The translations under genes were made by a program, and so were the position numbers. Positions 23,597 to 35,557 of a stretch of DNA of 64,000 nt are shown here, in pieces. Source of the stretch: Turbatrix aceti (taxonomy: Eukaryota > Nematoda > Chromadorea > Rhabditida > Panagrolaimidae); assembly GCA_963969345.1 (NCBI GenBank), contig OZ017770.1:1807246-1871245 (forward strand). Reading direction: 5' to 3'. How positions within the stretch are numbered: position 1 is the first letter of the stretch; the number at the start of each line of letters is the position of its first letter. The notes under the pieces are model-generated. The model did not search any database. It saw only the letters and a list, made by a program, of their open reading frames with translations, and had not been told where the DNA came from.

Positions 23597-25678
23597 TCAT
23601 GTTGTGCTGTTTGAAAAAAATCAGCGCCTAAAAGCAGACAAATGATGACTGTAAACCACAGGTAAAAAAAACGGTTCAGCGCGGGAACGTTCTTTATGGA
23701 AGCTTTCTTCCTCTCCTTTCTCTTCTCTCTTCTTCAGTTTGAACGCACCCAGTGAACACTGAGTAACGATCACTCATCTTAGACAAAAATGGAGGTGAAG
23801 CACGGTGGGATTCTGCCGGTGAATAATTCTTTTTGACTATCGTAAAAGCATTGTTGAACCAAAATTTTAAAAACAAATCAAAAACGCTTTCATCTCAAAG
23901 GCTTTTTCTTCCGCGCCGTTCAACAGATTTTAAAGGGATAACAAGCCCATAGAAAGCAACTTATGCCACTTTTGCCAATTGTTCTGGACCAACAATTTTC
24001 GCATGACGGTTTTAATGTAAAACACCAGAGGGGATTAAGAACGTGCTAGTATACGCTTACAAAAAGCCCAAGTTATAAAATCGATCAAAACGTCAATTTT
24101 TTTCTGTGTCCAGATATCCTAAAACAAAAAAAATATTGAAGAAGCGCTTGAAATACTGATTACTGACCCAGCGACAAGCTGACAGTTTGGGGGGTAAAAA
24201 TGACAAAAATGGTCCCGCGCAAGTCAACTCAAGGCGGTATCCTGTACTACAATCCGAGACAAGAGAGTATTCCCAAGTGAGGCAATGAAAGGATGAGTAA
24301 CATGGACAAGTTAAAGCATCCCTCTGGGATGGTATACAAAAGACATGAACCTTGTTGTAATATGACAGAACAAAACAATGACATGACACAGTAACATGCA
24401 TGCATAAAATTAAACAATAAAATATAATACATACCACGCTGCCGAATTGCGTAGTTGTAGCCAGTACTCAATTGTACGCAACAAAAAAAGCATCGGGCAA
24501 TAATATAAAATGGTTTTTATAGAAAAAAAATTTTTCTTTAGTTTCTATAATCTTTCTTATCTGATGACTGTGCAGCTCAGGGATCCAGCTACAAATTATA
24601 ACCCTCTATTCCTTTGGCTTCACTTTCTAGGCAATAGAAAGTGAGACAGCAAGCAGTGCACAATGAAAGCCCACAGAGTTACAGATCGGTTTATGACTGA
24701 ACACAATCAATCATAAAGGTGTCACAATTGGTGAAGCATTGATGCAGCCTAATTTTGGCCGCTACATTTATCATCCTCATTCCAATTGTAATGGGTTGCA
24801 AAGACCCAAACCGCGCAATGGCCCTATGTAGCAATAAAAAGTCAAACGCCTTCCAAAAAAATGAGATCATTCTAATGTTCTAATGTTCTCTCTGCCACAT
24901 ATAATGCTATCATTACGAGTTGCAGAACATTCATTGGCAAAGGCGTTGGTAAAAGCGGCATTGACAAAAGACAAATGTCGTCACAAAATAGATCATTGCG
25001 CATCGTGCATCGGCAAAGGCGCGATAGCAATAAATCAGCCTGACAAAAAATACGCTTCTACCACAATACATAGAAAACGTTGTGTAAAAATATCCTCATT
25101 GGGCATTTCGGGACCCTGACTCATTTAGGAAACAGGCCCTTGTCACTTGTTTTCGAATCAATTTGAAACGCAGTGAGTTGTGCCAAATCTTAAAGCGACA
25201 TAATCAACGGCAATCGCAGTCATGTGTGAAGTGTATGACATTAAAATGGAGTAAAGAATTGTACTGTTATATGGGATTTTATTTTTCATTGGCGACAAAA
25301 AAACACCTTTACTACAGAAAAGAAGACAAAAAGGGTGAAAATTGAAGGCCAGGCGAAAAATTAATTATGCCTATCAAAAAGAGAAAAAAGGCACACGGCA
25401 GTGAACAAAAATAAAACAAAATGTCGTAATTTTTACAAATGACAACAAAGAATGCACATAAGAGTTCTCGAACAGCGTGGCTCTTAATCAAAAAAAATAT
25501 TTAAAAAATATAGTGTATATCAAAGACAATGCAACGCCGTTTTCCAGCTTTTGTGTTTTGGCAAACGAAAAAATAAATAAACTTTCTTCGTATGTGTGAA
25601 GACCGTGAAGAGTAGTAAGTGAACGCCTGGACACAAAAAAAATTGTTGGGAACAATAAAGTTAAGAACAGTGTAACAT

Positions 25679-25800
25679 CGCTTTCGCCTTCATCGCCCCC
25701 GGAGGCGCCTTCAGATCGCCTTCGCCTCCGGAGGCGAAGGCGAAGGCGAAGGCAAAAAATTGATCGCCTCCAATTGCCTTCGCCTCCATCGCCTTCAGAC
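25679..25800. repeat. GC-rich GAAGGC/GCCTTC repeat island with 28-bp palindrome
   Basis: Hexamer-like units GCCTTC and GAAGGC with GGAGGCG. At 25716-25743 the sequence TCGCCTTCGCCTCC is followed directly by its exact reverse complement. The island is sharply GC-rich in AT-rich surroundings. A sister island starts 286 bp away. Confidence 0.8.
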
Positions 25801-25965
25801 CTTTACAATTTTGAACAAAAAATCTGAATGGCTTTAAATTCAAACCACAAATAGTCAAAAAACAGCTTTACCACTTTATTTAATAGAATTAAAAGCCTTC
25901 TATTATCATAATTTCGCTATCTGCTATGATTTTGTAAGAGAAAATTTGAGATTTGACACCAAAGG

Positions 25966-26046
25966 CGCCTCTGATCGCCTCCGTCTCTGGAGGCGCCTTC
26001 ATCGCCTTCGCCTTCGCCTCCGGAGGCGAAGGCGAAGGCGAAGGCA
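25966..26046. repeat. GC-rich GAAGGC/GCCTTC repeat island with 40-bp palindrome
   Basis: Same unit family as 25679-25800. A perfect 40-bp palindrome spans 26002-26041, centred on CTCCGGAG, with arms made of CGCCTT units. The segment GGCGAAGGCGAAGGCGAAGG is shared with the first island. Confidence 0.8.
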
Positions 26047-27965
26047 ATAATTTTGGTTTGCGTTACACTGGTTAAGAATTGGCCAAAAAAATTTTTGTTG
26101 CATGTGCTACTAGTGCTTCTACGTAGCGTGGAGCATTTATAAAATTTTCTCCAGCAATTCACGGGATCACAAAAAAAGTCAGTTATGCTAGTTATTCTGA
26201 CGAACGAGAAATGACTCAACATGAGTACATACAGACAGGGCAGCAAAAAAAGGGCAGAGTGGAAAAAAATGTTTTCGAACTTGTCAAAGGTCAGTAGGCA
26301 GAACAGAACGCAAAGCTGACAAAAGGAAACGAACACGAAGCGCGTAATTAAATATTTAAGTTGTCGCTGTCAAAAAGCTGAACCACGATGGTCCCCACAA
26401 AAGAGTGAAACCACGTATCTACATGCTTTTCTATCTCCTTGGGGGTTCCTTCATTTATTTTTGTGTTGAAAACAAACAATGAAAAAACGGGGGAAGAAGA
26501 ATAAGATGCTGCCGATGTCACTAACATTACAAATAAGCATAGCAAACATTTTTGGCAAAAAGAAAGAACAATTCTTGAGGATTACAAAGTTTTCCTTACA
26601 CGGCTTTTTTGGGAGAGGGCAATAAAGCATCACTGTCATATGTCAATAAAATGGTTAACCAACAATGTTTTTTGTCGTGAATTGAATAAAAAGTGTGAAC
26701 GTCGGAAAGTGCGATAATTAAATTTTGAAAAAAAATGGGTAGTTAAAAACAATGATAGCGATCAATGGTGGATCAATTGAGTATTCGCCGCGGAAATTAA
26801 CATTAATTAAGGCCATCCCTCTTTCTCTTCTTCCGACATTACAACAGAGCGTCAAGTTTTTAGTACAATATTTTAAATGTAGAAAAAAAAGAAAAATATA
26901 GGGTGGTAAACCGTATTTATAAATACCCGGCACAAGTCAAGATAAGTGGTTGTTGCCGCCAAGTCGTTATAACGGACGCCTTCAAAGGCGATGGTGCAAG
27001 GCGTTTTTTGAAAACACTAAACAACGATCCAAGGAATCCACATGATGGCTACAATAAAAACCTAGAATATTGAAAACCGTGCATCCATACGCCTGACATT
27101 GAATCAGATAATTGGGATAATGGATGGAGGGCATGTGCACCGACCAGTCGAAGACAATGCATGCCTGACCCACTCAAAATTAAGAGCGAAAGTCTACCAA
27201 CCCAAAAAAATGAACAAGAGGCTAGTAATTACAAGACGGAGGTCATGTCCGTTGGTAAAAGGCTTGTTACTTGAGGCCGACGTGTGCTTCTGCTTTGAGA
27301 CTTTTTTAGCCCGAGTCAAGTGACTATAGGGGTCTAAGGTCTGCCTCAATGGTCAACAAATGTCAAAGAAAGGAAGCCAAATAAAATGTCGGTGAGGGGT
27401 ACTTAAAATCGTGTTGTGCCATACAGTCAAACGATTAAACTTTCTTGAAAAATGGCAAAATCAATAGTGAGACCAGTTTTGTTCAATCCATCATTGTTCG
27501 TTCAACAACAACATAACAACAACAACAAGACAAACCAGGAATAATGTTTATGTAAATTTTGTATGCACTTAGGGGCAAGAACATGCGTAAAGCCCTTAGG
27601 AGGTCGTTCGGCTAAAAGCAAAAGCTCTGTGGTCAAAGGCAGTAGCGCGAGCGTTGTCGCTGCGCTGCGCCTTTCTTGCCTGCTTGTTGTCTGTTGGTTT
27701 GCTTGCGCATGGTCAAACTACCAAACACCAAGCTGGTTGCCAAACCAGAGGGGTTAAAACGGTTAGCGCCACTAGCAGGAAGCTAACACCCAGCATGGCA
27801 AAATTTTCTGTCCAAACAGATTTATAAACAACGACAAACGGCTCGAACGATGCCCTCAATGTCAACACAAGTAAATGTGATTGACAGCTCGGTTACTTCG
27901 GTAGAGTAAGAATGTAATATGTAAGACTGAAAGTGCCAATCGTCTACGTTACAAGTTAATTGGTT

Positions 27966-28745
27966 TTATTCGCGGTGTTTTGCATGACAATAGGAAGGCG
28001 TCTGCACAAAATCATGGCGAAAAGTATCAAATTCGGGTGGCATAATTGTGAAGACGGGAGCAACCTTTTTCGTGCATTCAGAACTGTTTTCCTTGCTCTT
28101 ATGGTGCTGTGGTTTGCGCTGATGCATGTAAGCAAATGCCAGGACGACTATTGTATTCGCAACAAGGCATGATAATGTGAATATCAAAAAATTCTGAGTA
28201 ACGTGCTGAAAGAATTATTTATTATCATGGGAACGAACCATTGATGAAGAAAAAACAGCCTCACCTGTAGTGGCATGGTATTACAGTCTTCGGTGCTCCA
28301 AATTTTTATTGCAGCATAGCTAACGAGGTTTGTGGTCATAACAATGACGCTGATCGCTCCAAACCTTGAAAAAATCAAATTAAAAGTAATGGTAATGGTA
28401 ACACAAAAAAAATTACAAAATGATGGTTGTGAAGAAGCACTTGAAAATAAGAGAAAAATACACAGCAATAAATAGAAAAAGTGCAATCAAGCAGAGTACC
28501 AAAAATATGGCATAGTTTCCGCACAATAGGAGATCGATGGATAGGTAGAGCGTATCACACTGCCGGCCTTCAGGCTCGATGATGTGTTGGCTTATGGCGT
28601 GCCATTCCATAAGCAGATTCCAGAAAATAGAAGTCCAGAACAGCGTATTCAATAGGTAAAGAAATATTGTTATAAGTTTAGCTTGTTTTTCGTTTTCAAT
28701 TTTCTCGACGGTAGCAAGAGAAGGAATTGATAACCTTGAGTTCAT
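27966..28745 (-). CDS. Orphan four-transmembrane protein
   Basis: Predicted 222 residues in three exons (28745-28417, 28364-28265, 28205-27966), total 669 nt with matching phases. The N-terminus is cytosolic and charged (TVEKIENEKQAK), followed by TM1 (LITIFLYLLNTLFWTSIFW), a loop with one Cys (EGRQCDTLYL), TM2 (YAIFLVLCLIALFLFIAVYF), TM3 (ISVIVMTTNLVSYAAI), a short loop with a Cys (STEDCNTM), TM4 (LSCLVANTIVVLAFAY) and a hydrophilic His/Lys-rich tail of about 50 residues. The topology is like tetraspan, claudin or MARVEL proteins, but no family signature is seen. A TATATATA lies at 28781-28788, 36 bp before the ATG. Function unknown. Confidence 0.7.
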
Positions 28746-29351
28746 GGTATTAATTTTATTATGTCACAAAAATTCCAGAATATATATAACCTTGTAGCCA
28801 AGGGCAAAAAAAACAACACAGAAATAGTGGATTAGCCTTGTGTTTAGCCAGATTTCATGCGAAAATAGAGGAAAAAGGGGAAAAGCTTAGACGTCAATGA
28901 AAAAACTGACAGGTCACTCCAATGACAGTTATCCTCACAGCTCTGGCAAATCCTTATAACAAAATTCTGGGAGAAGTCCGCATAACATCCATTAAACTGC
29001 CGCTATTCTCTAGAGCATTATTGACAGACGGTATAGTAAAAGAACACAACAGTTCCAAGTCCGAATCTTTACTTGTCAAATCCGTGCTTTTCACTGCTGG
29101 TCGACACACAACAAAAAAAATTTATGGCAGAACAAGCGTTGTACGACAATGACATGCAACCCTCTTCAAAAAAAACAAATTGCCAAAACTTCCTGTCTTT
29201 AATGCCCCTCAAAGGGCATCTTTTGTTTTAACAAATGACTAGCCATGAGAAAAGGAAGTGGGTGGTCTGCTCCGCGCATAACAAGTAATACTGCAGCTGT
29301 CCTTGAAATTAGTAGACGATTGATCGCTCGGTTTACGAGTCAGCTTTAATC
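28746..29351. other. Divergent spacer between four-TM gene and small secreted gene
   Basis: About 600 bp shared by two divergently transcribed genes. TATATATA at 28781 serves the minus gene. A 76-codon open frame at 28922-29152 has no domain or splice structure. No further element recognised. Confidence 0.45.
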
Positions 29352-30094
29352 ATGTCATGCAATCTTACGTATCGATTGCTAACTATTTTCATTATTTTGG
29401 CTTTTCTTGCGCCGTTGTACCGTTCTGAGTAAGTCAATCGACAAATCTTGCAACAGTTCGCCTGAAGCTGTTGTATTTATCCATTTTTAGAAATGTATAC
29501 TGCACGTATTATCGAGAAACAAATGAAATGACATGCGGGTGAGTTTTCTTTTGGTTTCTCCGAATTATTTTTCTGCAAGATGTAAAAACAGCTCCTATTG
29601 TTTGAACATGAATTATTCAGGACCGTGACCTGTCCCACTCACGTCCCTCCTGACCATGAAGGGCTAAAGGAGGAAGGCATTGACACAAAGCTGCCCCTGG
29701 GGTGGTACCGCATTGGTATCATGCAAATCAGACACGACACAAGTTGGTTCAACCTCTACCGCCGACGAGCACAGGGCTCTGGATACTGGGATTTTTATAC
29801 TAGCATTCCGGAACGCAATTGCATTGGGTAAGCTCCTCAGTTTCAACTTCAATCTCAAAGAAAAGTGTTCATTTCAGTGGCTTTGGTTTGCACGCTGGAG
29901 AAAACATTGCAGGCTCAGTGACTGTCAAAGACAAGCGTTGTTTCGACCGTCTTGTCAACCAAATCGAGAGAAAGTCAACAATTGAAAAATTTGACGTTCA
30001 TCAATGCCGAAAATGTATTTTCAACAGTTGTTGGCTTGGAACGCGCGTGCTTCCCGATCAAAGACAGTATCTTACAAATCTACGGTCGTATTAA
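29352..30094 (+). CDS. Small secreted protein with degenerate L,D-transpeptidase/Tlde1-like domain
   Basis: Predicted 182 residues in four exons (29352-29428, 29491-29538, 29621-29827, 29878-30094), total 549 nt, phases consistent. Residues 1-25 form a signal peptide (LLTIFIILAFLAPLYRS). The remaining 157 residues carry about nine cysteines. The order KLPLGWYRIG (65-74), then RNCIGGFGLHAG (107-118), then AGSVTVKD, then CFDRL is reminiscent of the Tlde1 (DUF2778) L,D-transpeptidase fold, where 'G.lP.G.Y.IG' precedes 'iHg...S.GC'. His116 is kept, but the catalytic Cys position would be Ser124, so peptidoglycan activity would be lost or altered. The family link is my inference from motif order only. 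An extracellular role is likely. AATAAA lies at 30324. Confidence 0.7.
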
Positions 30095-30647
30095 TTGTTA
30101 TCACACTTATTGTTCTGCATGTTATATAAATGAACTGTTTGACAATTGCAAAAATCAGAGGTAGCGTGAGTACGGCGTTAGGCATAACAGTAGAATGTGC
30201 CTTTTCCGTGCAACCCAGAACGGAGTCCAACACCCCATGTCAAGCATACACTAAACCCAAAAAAATGGCCTTTATCAGTTGTCGTCAAGAAAAAACTTTT
30301 GATAAATTTTGTTTCAAAAAACAAATAAAACATACTTTTGTGTTTTTTTATATATAATTAATTTTATTATGGGCCTCTAAAAAAAGTAAGCAAACTCATG
30401 CAATTACAAAACTATTTTTAAAAACAATACAAATGAATTATACTTTTTAATTTCTGTAAAATAAAAAATATTATATTAATTTTAACTGGTGTCTTTGTTA
30501 CTGTTGTTTCCACCAAGTAGAGTTGACCTTGTAATTTAAATTTAAACAAAACAAAATTTCGAACATATATTTATAAAACAAGTGTTCATGTGAACAAAAA
30601 AATAAGATCATGCTAAAATACCACGCAAAACACGTCTTGGAGAATTA
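30095..30647. other. Convergent AT-rich 3' spacer
   Basis: Very AT-rich 3' flanks of the small secreted gene (AATAAA at 30324) and of the 1,056-residue orphan on the other strand. Nothing else seen. Confidence 0.5.
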
Positions 30648-33600
30648 CTAAAAACTGCTAAGCAAATGATTGCCTGTAAGATGGGCCGGCATGCGATAAT
30701 GGCAGAAGTTTCTGATTTCTGTTTTGCACGAAATGTGATGCCTGAGAAGCACGTTTCGCATATAACGTGTGAATTCATCGAATGTCAGTTCACCGTTTTT
30801 TTCTGAAATTACAAAAAAATTAGTATAAAAAAATGTGTAAAAACGTACGGAATTCTAAAACGTTTTCTTCAAAACGTGTTTCACTTGCAACATTGAACTT
30901 GGGAATGGAATTTCCCATTGCGTCGGATACTGCGTAAAATAATTGATCAACAATTGGTGGACGATAGTTATTTAAAGGATGGGTAATAAATTCAGTCAGA
31001 TCCGGATCATTGAAGATAACGGTTCCAACCTCATCGAGCATAGGCATGCCATCTTTTGGTGAAGTTTTATAAAACTGAGACGGAATGGGAACAATAATTG
31101 TGTAATGGGCCCCAAAAAGGGCACAAACGGGAAAAGGCGAGCGGAGAATCTTTTTTGCCTCAGGATGAGCGAGAACACCAATATTAGGAAACCAATGCTC
31201 ATGTTGAGTGCGCTTAACTCCCTGCATGACTGTACTGTCCATCGAAACATCGTCGGCAAACGGATTACGCCGTTTCAGTCCACGTTGAACGGCAACGGTG
31301 GTGGTAAATGCACTTGCTACCTGGGTTCGAACTTCGCTCATCATCTTATCTATAAACTCGTTGGCTTTTTCAGCTGGCGTTTTCTCGACTTTCTTTGGCG
31401 ATTTAGCAACGACTTGTTCAATATTCGGTGCATTATCTGGTGCCTTGGGTTTGTCAGTGACGTCTTTTAGCCTGTCGAAAAGCATGCGCGGCATGTAGTA
31501 AATATTCCAAAACTTGCCAATCTCAATGATAGAACGTTCGACCTCGTCTTCAGTTTGCCGAATGTACAAGTGAAGCTTGTTGAAAGTGAGCCAGTCTTTG
31601 ACAAGAGTGCTAAGAGCAATGACATGAAGCAAATAGCGGGACGATTTTTGGAGTTCATTGAAAATATGAATCACCTGAGGAAACAGGTCTTCGAGCATTT
31701 CGTCGCACAATCTGGCCATCAGATTGAAGAATCCAAATTTGTTGGTAATATCGTAGCCAATCTTCTGGGAATCTGCTATTATCAAGTCCGCAATTGCTCT
31801 CATGTTGGAGCTGGAGCGAAACTTCAGCTTGCATTCATCGACAATGGTGTTGTAGTTTTGTATCGTCATTAGTCTCATCATCTCTTTGGCGTACTCGATA
31901 GAAGTCTGGTCTCCTTGTGGTGGCAGGTAATCAATGAGTTCACGCCACACCGGGTCTTCGACTATCTGGTCCAAGATGCCGTCAGAAATTTTGCTTCTAA
32001 CACGATTAAAGTAAATATGAAACAATTTAGCGTAGAATTTACATTTTTGGACGTCACCGAAATTCAACTCAAACATGTGATTAAACTTCCGTGCAGGAAA
32101 GAAAGCAACCAGTGTGTCCGGTTTGTCGACAAGTTTTTTAGCCATTGCAATGCCAACAAAAGAGCACCGAAACCAGCGCAGATGATCGTGAGGACTGATT
32201 TCGTACATCATTCGATATTCTTGCGGGAGTGATATTCGAACAGCCACCTGTTCGTCCATAACCGCCTGTTTCATGACTTTAAAAGTTGGTGTAAATAAAA
32301 ATTCAATAATTTTGTAAAGATATGTGTAAGACTTTTCTTTCTCGACGAATGGTTTAGCACTTTCGGCAAAGTTTTTGATTTTGGGATTCATTCGCTTGGA
32401 GTATTGAGGATTATTGAGGTTTTGTAAAATGCTTTCAACGCCCGCATTCATAATACCTGAAAAACCATTGTAGATTATAAAACCCCGGGCATGCATGTTT
32501 GCTTACGTGAGTTTGATGACAAGTACCGGTCGATGGCACCTTTGTCTTCACCCAACTGTTGGATTTTAAACCAGAGGATGAACGCATCAGTAAGCCAGGT
32601 GCATTCCCAGCGGGCATAGTCGACGACATACTTATTATCTTCTATCGTACCCCTTTCATAAAGATCAAACTCGACATAATCATCTTTGTTAGGGATGTAT
32701 CGAGTGGTCACCGGCAACACAAATGGTTCTAAAAGAGTTTATTATTTACTTCAGAGCGATAAATTCATTATTTTAAGACCTTTGTTGCTGGCTTTCGGAC
32801 GGCCATAAGGAAACGCAGGTACTTCTTCTGTTTGATAGGTGGCTGCAGTGGAGCTTGTGGGAACATTATTGAGAACGATGTTGCGGGCTTCGCTGGTATT
32901 AGTTTTGCGGGGTGCATGAGAGTGATTCGGGCTGCTGGGAGGGACTTGGACATCAATAGGACGGTCAGTACGAGGAGTGTGTGGTAGATTTTTGTGGTAG
33001 GAATCAGAAGTGGCTGGGGCTGAGACGCATCTTCTGGTTCTCCGAGCGACGGGCCATGCCTCATTACGATTTCTAAGAAGGATCAACTTGCAATGGCTAT
33101 CACGACTTACATCAGATGCTGTTGGAATGGTTCCTTCTCGCGAGAGAGGCTTGCTGTAGGCAAATTCAACACGCTGCGTAGTGTCACGGAATTGCAACTT
33201 GAGTTTTTCGGATTCCTCATTTGTAGCGAGACGGTGCTGCGGGCCGTGTCGGCGCCTTTTCAAGAAGTCCAAGTTCTGTGCCGGAAGTTTGATATTTTGA
33301 ATGATTTCAGATTCCGATTCACTGGATGTCGCCTCATCGGTTTCTGTCTTATTTTCCGGAGGCGTCTCAAGCTGAAGTGCACTAGGATCACCCGGTTTCA
33401 TCATATTATCGTTAAACCGCAGTGCGTTGAGTTCCGAAAAATAAGAACGAATAGCAATCTGACGAATGTACTTGAACTCTCGAACGTTGTCTTCTTCTGT
33501 AACGCAAAATTAGTTAGGCAAATTTGTAAATAGCAGAAAATAGTACCTGCACACTCGCCGATCATAAATTCGCGAGCAACAAAGGGGCCACGACGACGTC

Positions 33601-34299
33601 TTGGTTTATCTAAAACAAATCATGTTTGCATTATATAAATATACAATTTAAACTCATTACGAGTGTATGGAGTGGCATCCTCATCAGAGAAGTAATCATC
33701 GGAGCTCTGATCCCCGTCTTCCATGGGGAGAAGGACTTGTCGGCAAGATGGTCGGATTTTGATAACTGTCTTTTTCTTCTGACCAGCCCCTCCTTCTGTA
33801 TGTGAAGGGCCTGCATCTTTGCTTGATTCTGAAACTTTGTATGTTATGAATCAGTATGAAACACATTCTACACATTTAAGAAAACTCCAGTATTCAAAAA
33901 TGCACGTATCGGTGAATTGCAGTGTTCACACAAATCGATAATGGCGGCAACATTTTATATTTATACGATTATTTGTTGTATTTTTTATTGCCACATTGAA
34001 AGCTAATTTGGCTTCAAATGATACTTGTAGCAAAACTTAAATCTTTATCCCCAAACAATACCTGGATTGGTTGTCGCTTCAATCTCCGGTTGTTGTTCAA
34101 CCTGTGGTTGAGTAGATTCCGTCAGAACGTTTACTCCCTGGGTTTGTTGGCTTTGGGGGGTATCCCCAATCGATGACGATGCATCCTGGGGTTGTTGGCG
34201 CTCTTTTTTGGATTTGTTGGGTTTTGGGGGGCGATAGTTGTTGAAAACGTTGTTCATGTCGGATGATTTGGTCGAAGACTTCTTACCGCCACGAGACAT
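30648..34299 (-). CDS. Unrecognised 1,056-residue, probably nuclear protein
   Basis: Seven exons (34299-34062, 33828-33661, 33609-33547, 33496-32780, 32728-32507, 32456-30849, 30802-30648), total 3,171 nt; all six introns are phase 1. The N-terminal third is disordered: basic start (MSRGGKKSSTKSS), Gln/Pro-rich and acidic stretches (SSDDYFSDED) and basic clusters (KPRRRRGPF, LKRRRHGPQHR) that could be nuclear localisation signals. From about residue 395 the protein looks folded: a Trp/Tyr-rich segment (YARWECTWLTDAFILWFK), then a long helical region of about 300 residues with many aromatics. A Lys/Pro linker (KSPKKVEKTPAEK) and a last globular block with Ile/Pro-rich strands (YTIIVPIPSQFY) follow. 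No signal peptide or transmembrane helix. I recognise no domain. Confidence 0.8.
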
Positions 34300-35513
34300 G
34301 CTTAATACGCTTGAAATTGATAACTAACGTTGGAAATCCTTAAAAAACGAACACTTTAGTGTGATAGTGTCTGCTGTCCGCCAAGACTGGCAGTACCGTA
34401 AAGACGAACGCACATTCGTATACTTAATGCAGTGACGCTTTATAAAAAACGAACGTACACGGACGTTTCGCCAAGGCAACGGTTGTTTACTTGTTGTTAT
34501 TTATTGATCATATACAGTAGTTAGTATTATTTTTTAAAATGAATTAGATCAAAAAAATACAAGTTTAAATTTGATAAGTGAACAGAGTATAATCAGAAAA
34601 CCTAATTAATGCAAGTTATAATTCAAATATTTTGTATTTTCTGTAATAACCAGTTTTTCAAACAGTACTGATCCGAAATGGGTGAAAAAGAAAAGTAACA
34701 AGGGTTCATGGTTGTCTTATCAACAAAAGTAAAGTACAACATGATTCTGTTGTTTTGTTTTATCATGGTCAATAATATGTTAAAAATTAAGTGCGGAAGA
34801 AAGAGTTGTTAAAATCAATGCTTGTAAAATAGGTATCCGTGCGGAACCAAACCCGCTCGCATTGCTAAAACATTGTACGTTAATTGTGCATATTAAATAT
34901 CAGGTATCCAAAAATCTTAAATGTGATAATAAAAAAAAAGATTAATGACAAAGGCACAAATCAAAGAAAAAAATTTATAGAAAAACATTGTATCAAAAAA
35001 GGAGTTTTTTGTGGCCTAGTAGTTACTACATATCATGACAACAATTACCTCTTATATATCGGATCTTACTCTGAGGGCAGTAGCGCAAAAGGCCCCCAGG
35101 ACCCCCCCCCCCCCGACTATGAAGTCCGCGTCTACATTCATCGACATAGGTAGACGTCCCATGGAATCGCATTATGATATTGTATGTATTGTGGTTCTAA
35201 CCATTGAGAAGGGCAATAAATAAATATCGTATCTTAACACCAATCACAATTTTGACTGTCAAAGACATGGATACAGTTTTTAAAGGCATGCTGGCAAAAT
35301 GAATAGATATCTGTATATTATCAACACTTGCAAGTATTATCTCAAAGAAAATCAAAAACTCGTGTACCAACTCAAAAATTAACAACTTATAAAAATCATC
35401 AAGCATTATTAGCAAAAGCGGCCATCTGTCTTAAGACAGTTAAATGCAATGATTTGTCAGGTAAAAGAACGGCATACACATACCGTTTTCCCCCTATCCT
35501 GTGTTGCTGTTGT

Positions 35514-35557
35514 CCTATGTAAGGCTGTATATTCAATGGTATACAGCCTTACATAGG
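35514..35557. repeat. Perfect inverted repeat (18-bp stem, 8-nt loop)
   Basis: CCTATGTAAGGCTGTATA, loop TTCAATGG, then the exact reverse complement of the first arm. It could fold as a stable hairpin in RNA or be a remnant of short terminal inverted repeats. Confidence 0.8.

Larger units (their letters stand above)
23597..27965. other. Long 4.4-kb spacer upstream of p120 catenin
   Basis: No gene is supported. It contains two GC-rich GCCTTC/GAAGGC repeat islands at 25679-25800 and 25966-26046 (separate entries) and an (AAC)n-like stretch near 27505-27530. A short open frame at 24471-24437 (minus, ending at a GTATGT donor) could be a distal p120 5' exon, but this is weak. A 64-codon ATG frame at 27563-27757 ends in a hydrophobic stretch and is not convincing. 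p120 promoter elements probably lie here. Confidence 0.5.

Noticed and set aside
25679..26046. CRISPR-like or rRNA-derived repeat
   Set aside because: Only two islands of hexamer-like palindromic units without regular spacers; nuclear animal DNA; not an array.
27563..27757. 64-codon frame with hydrophobic segment as a secreted peptide
   Set aside because: Hydrophobic stretch is internal after a basic region and no splice partner was found.
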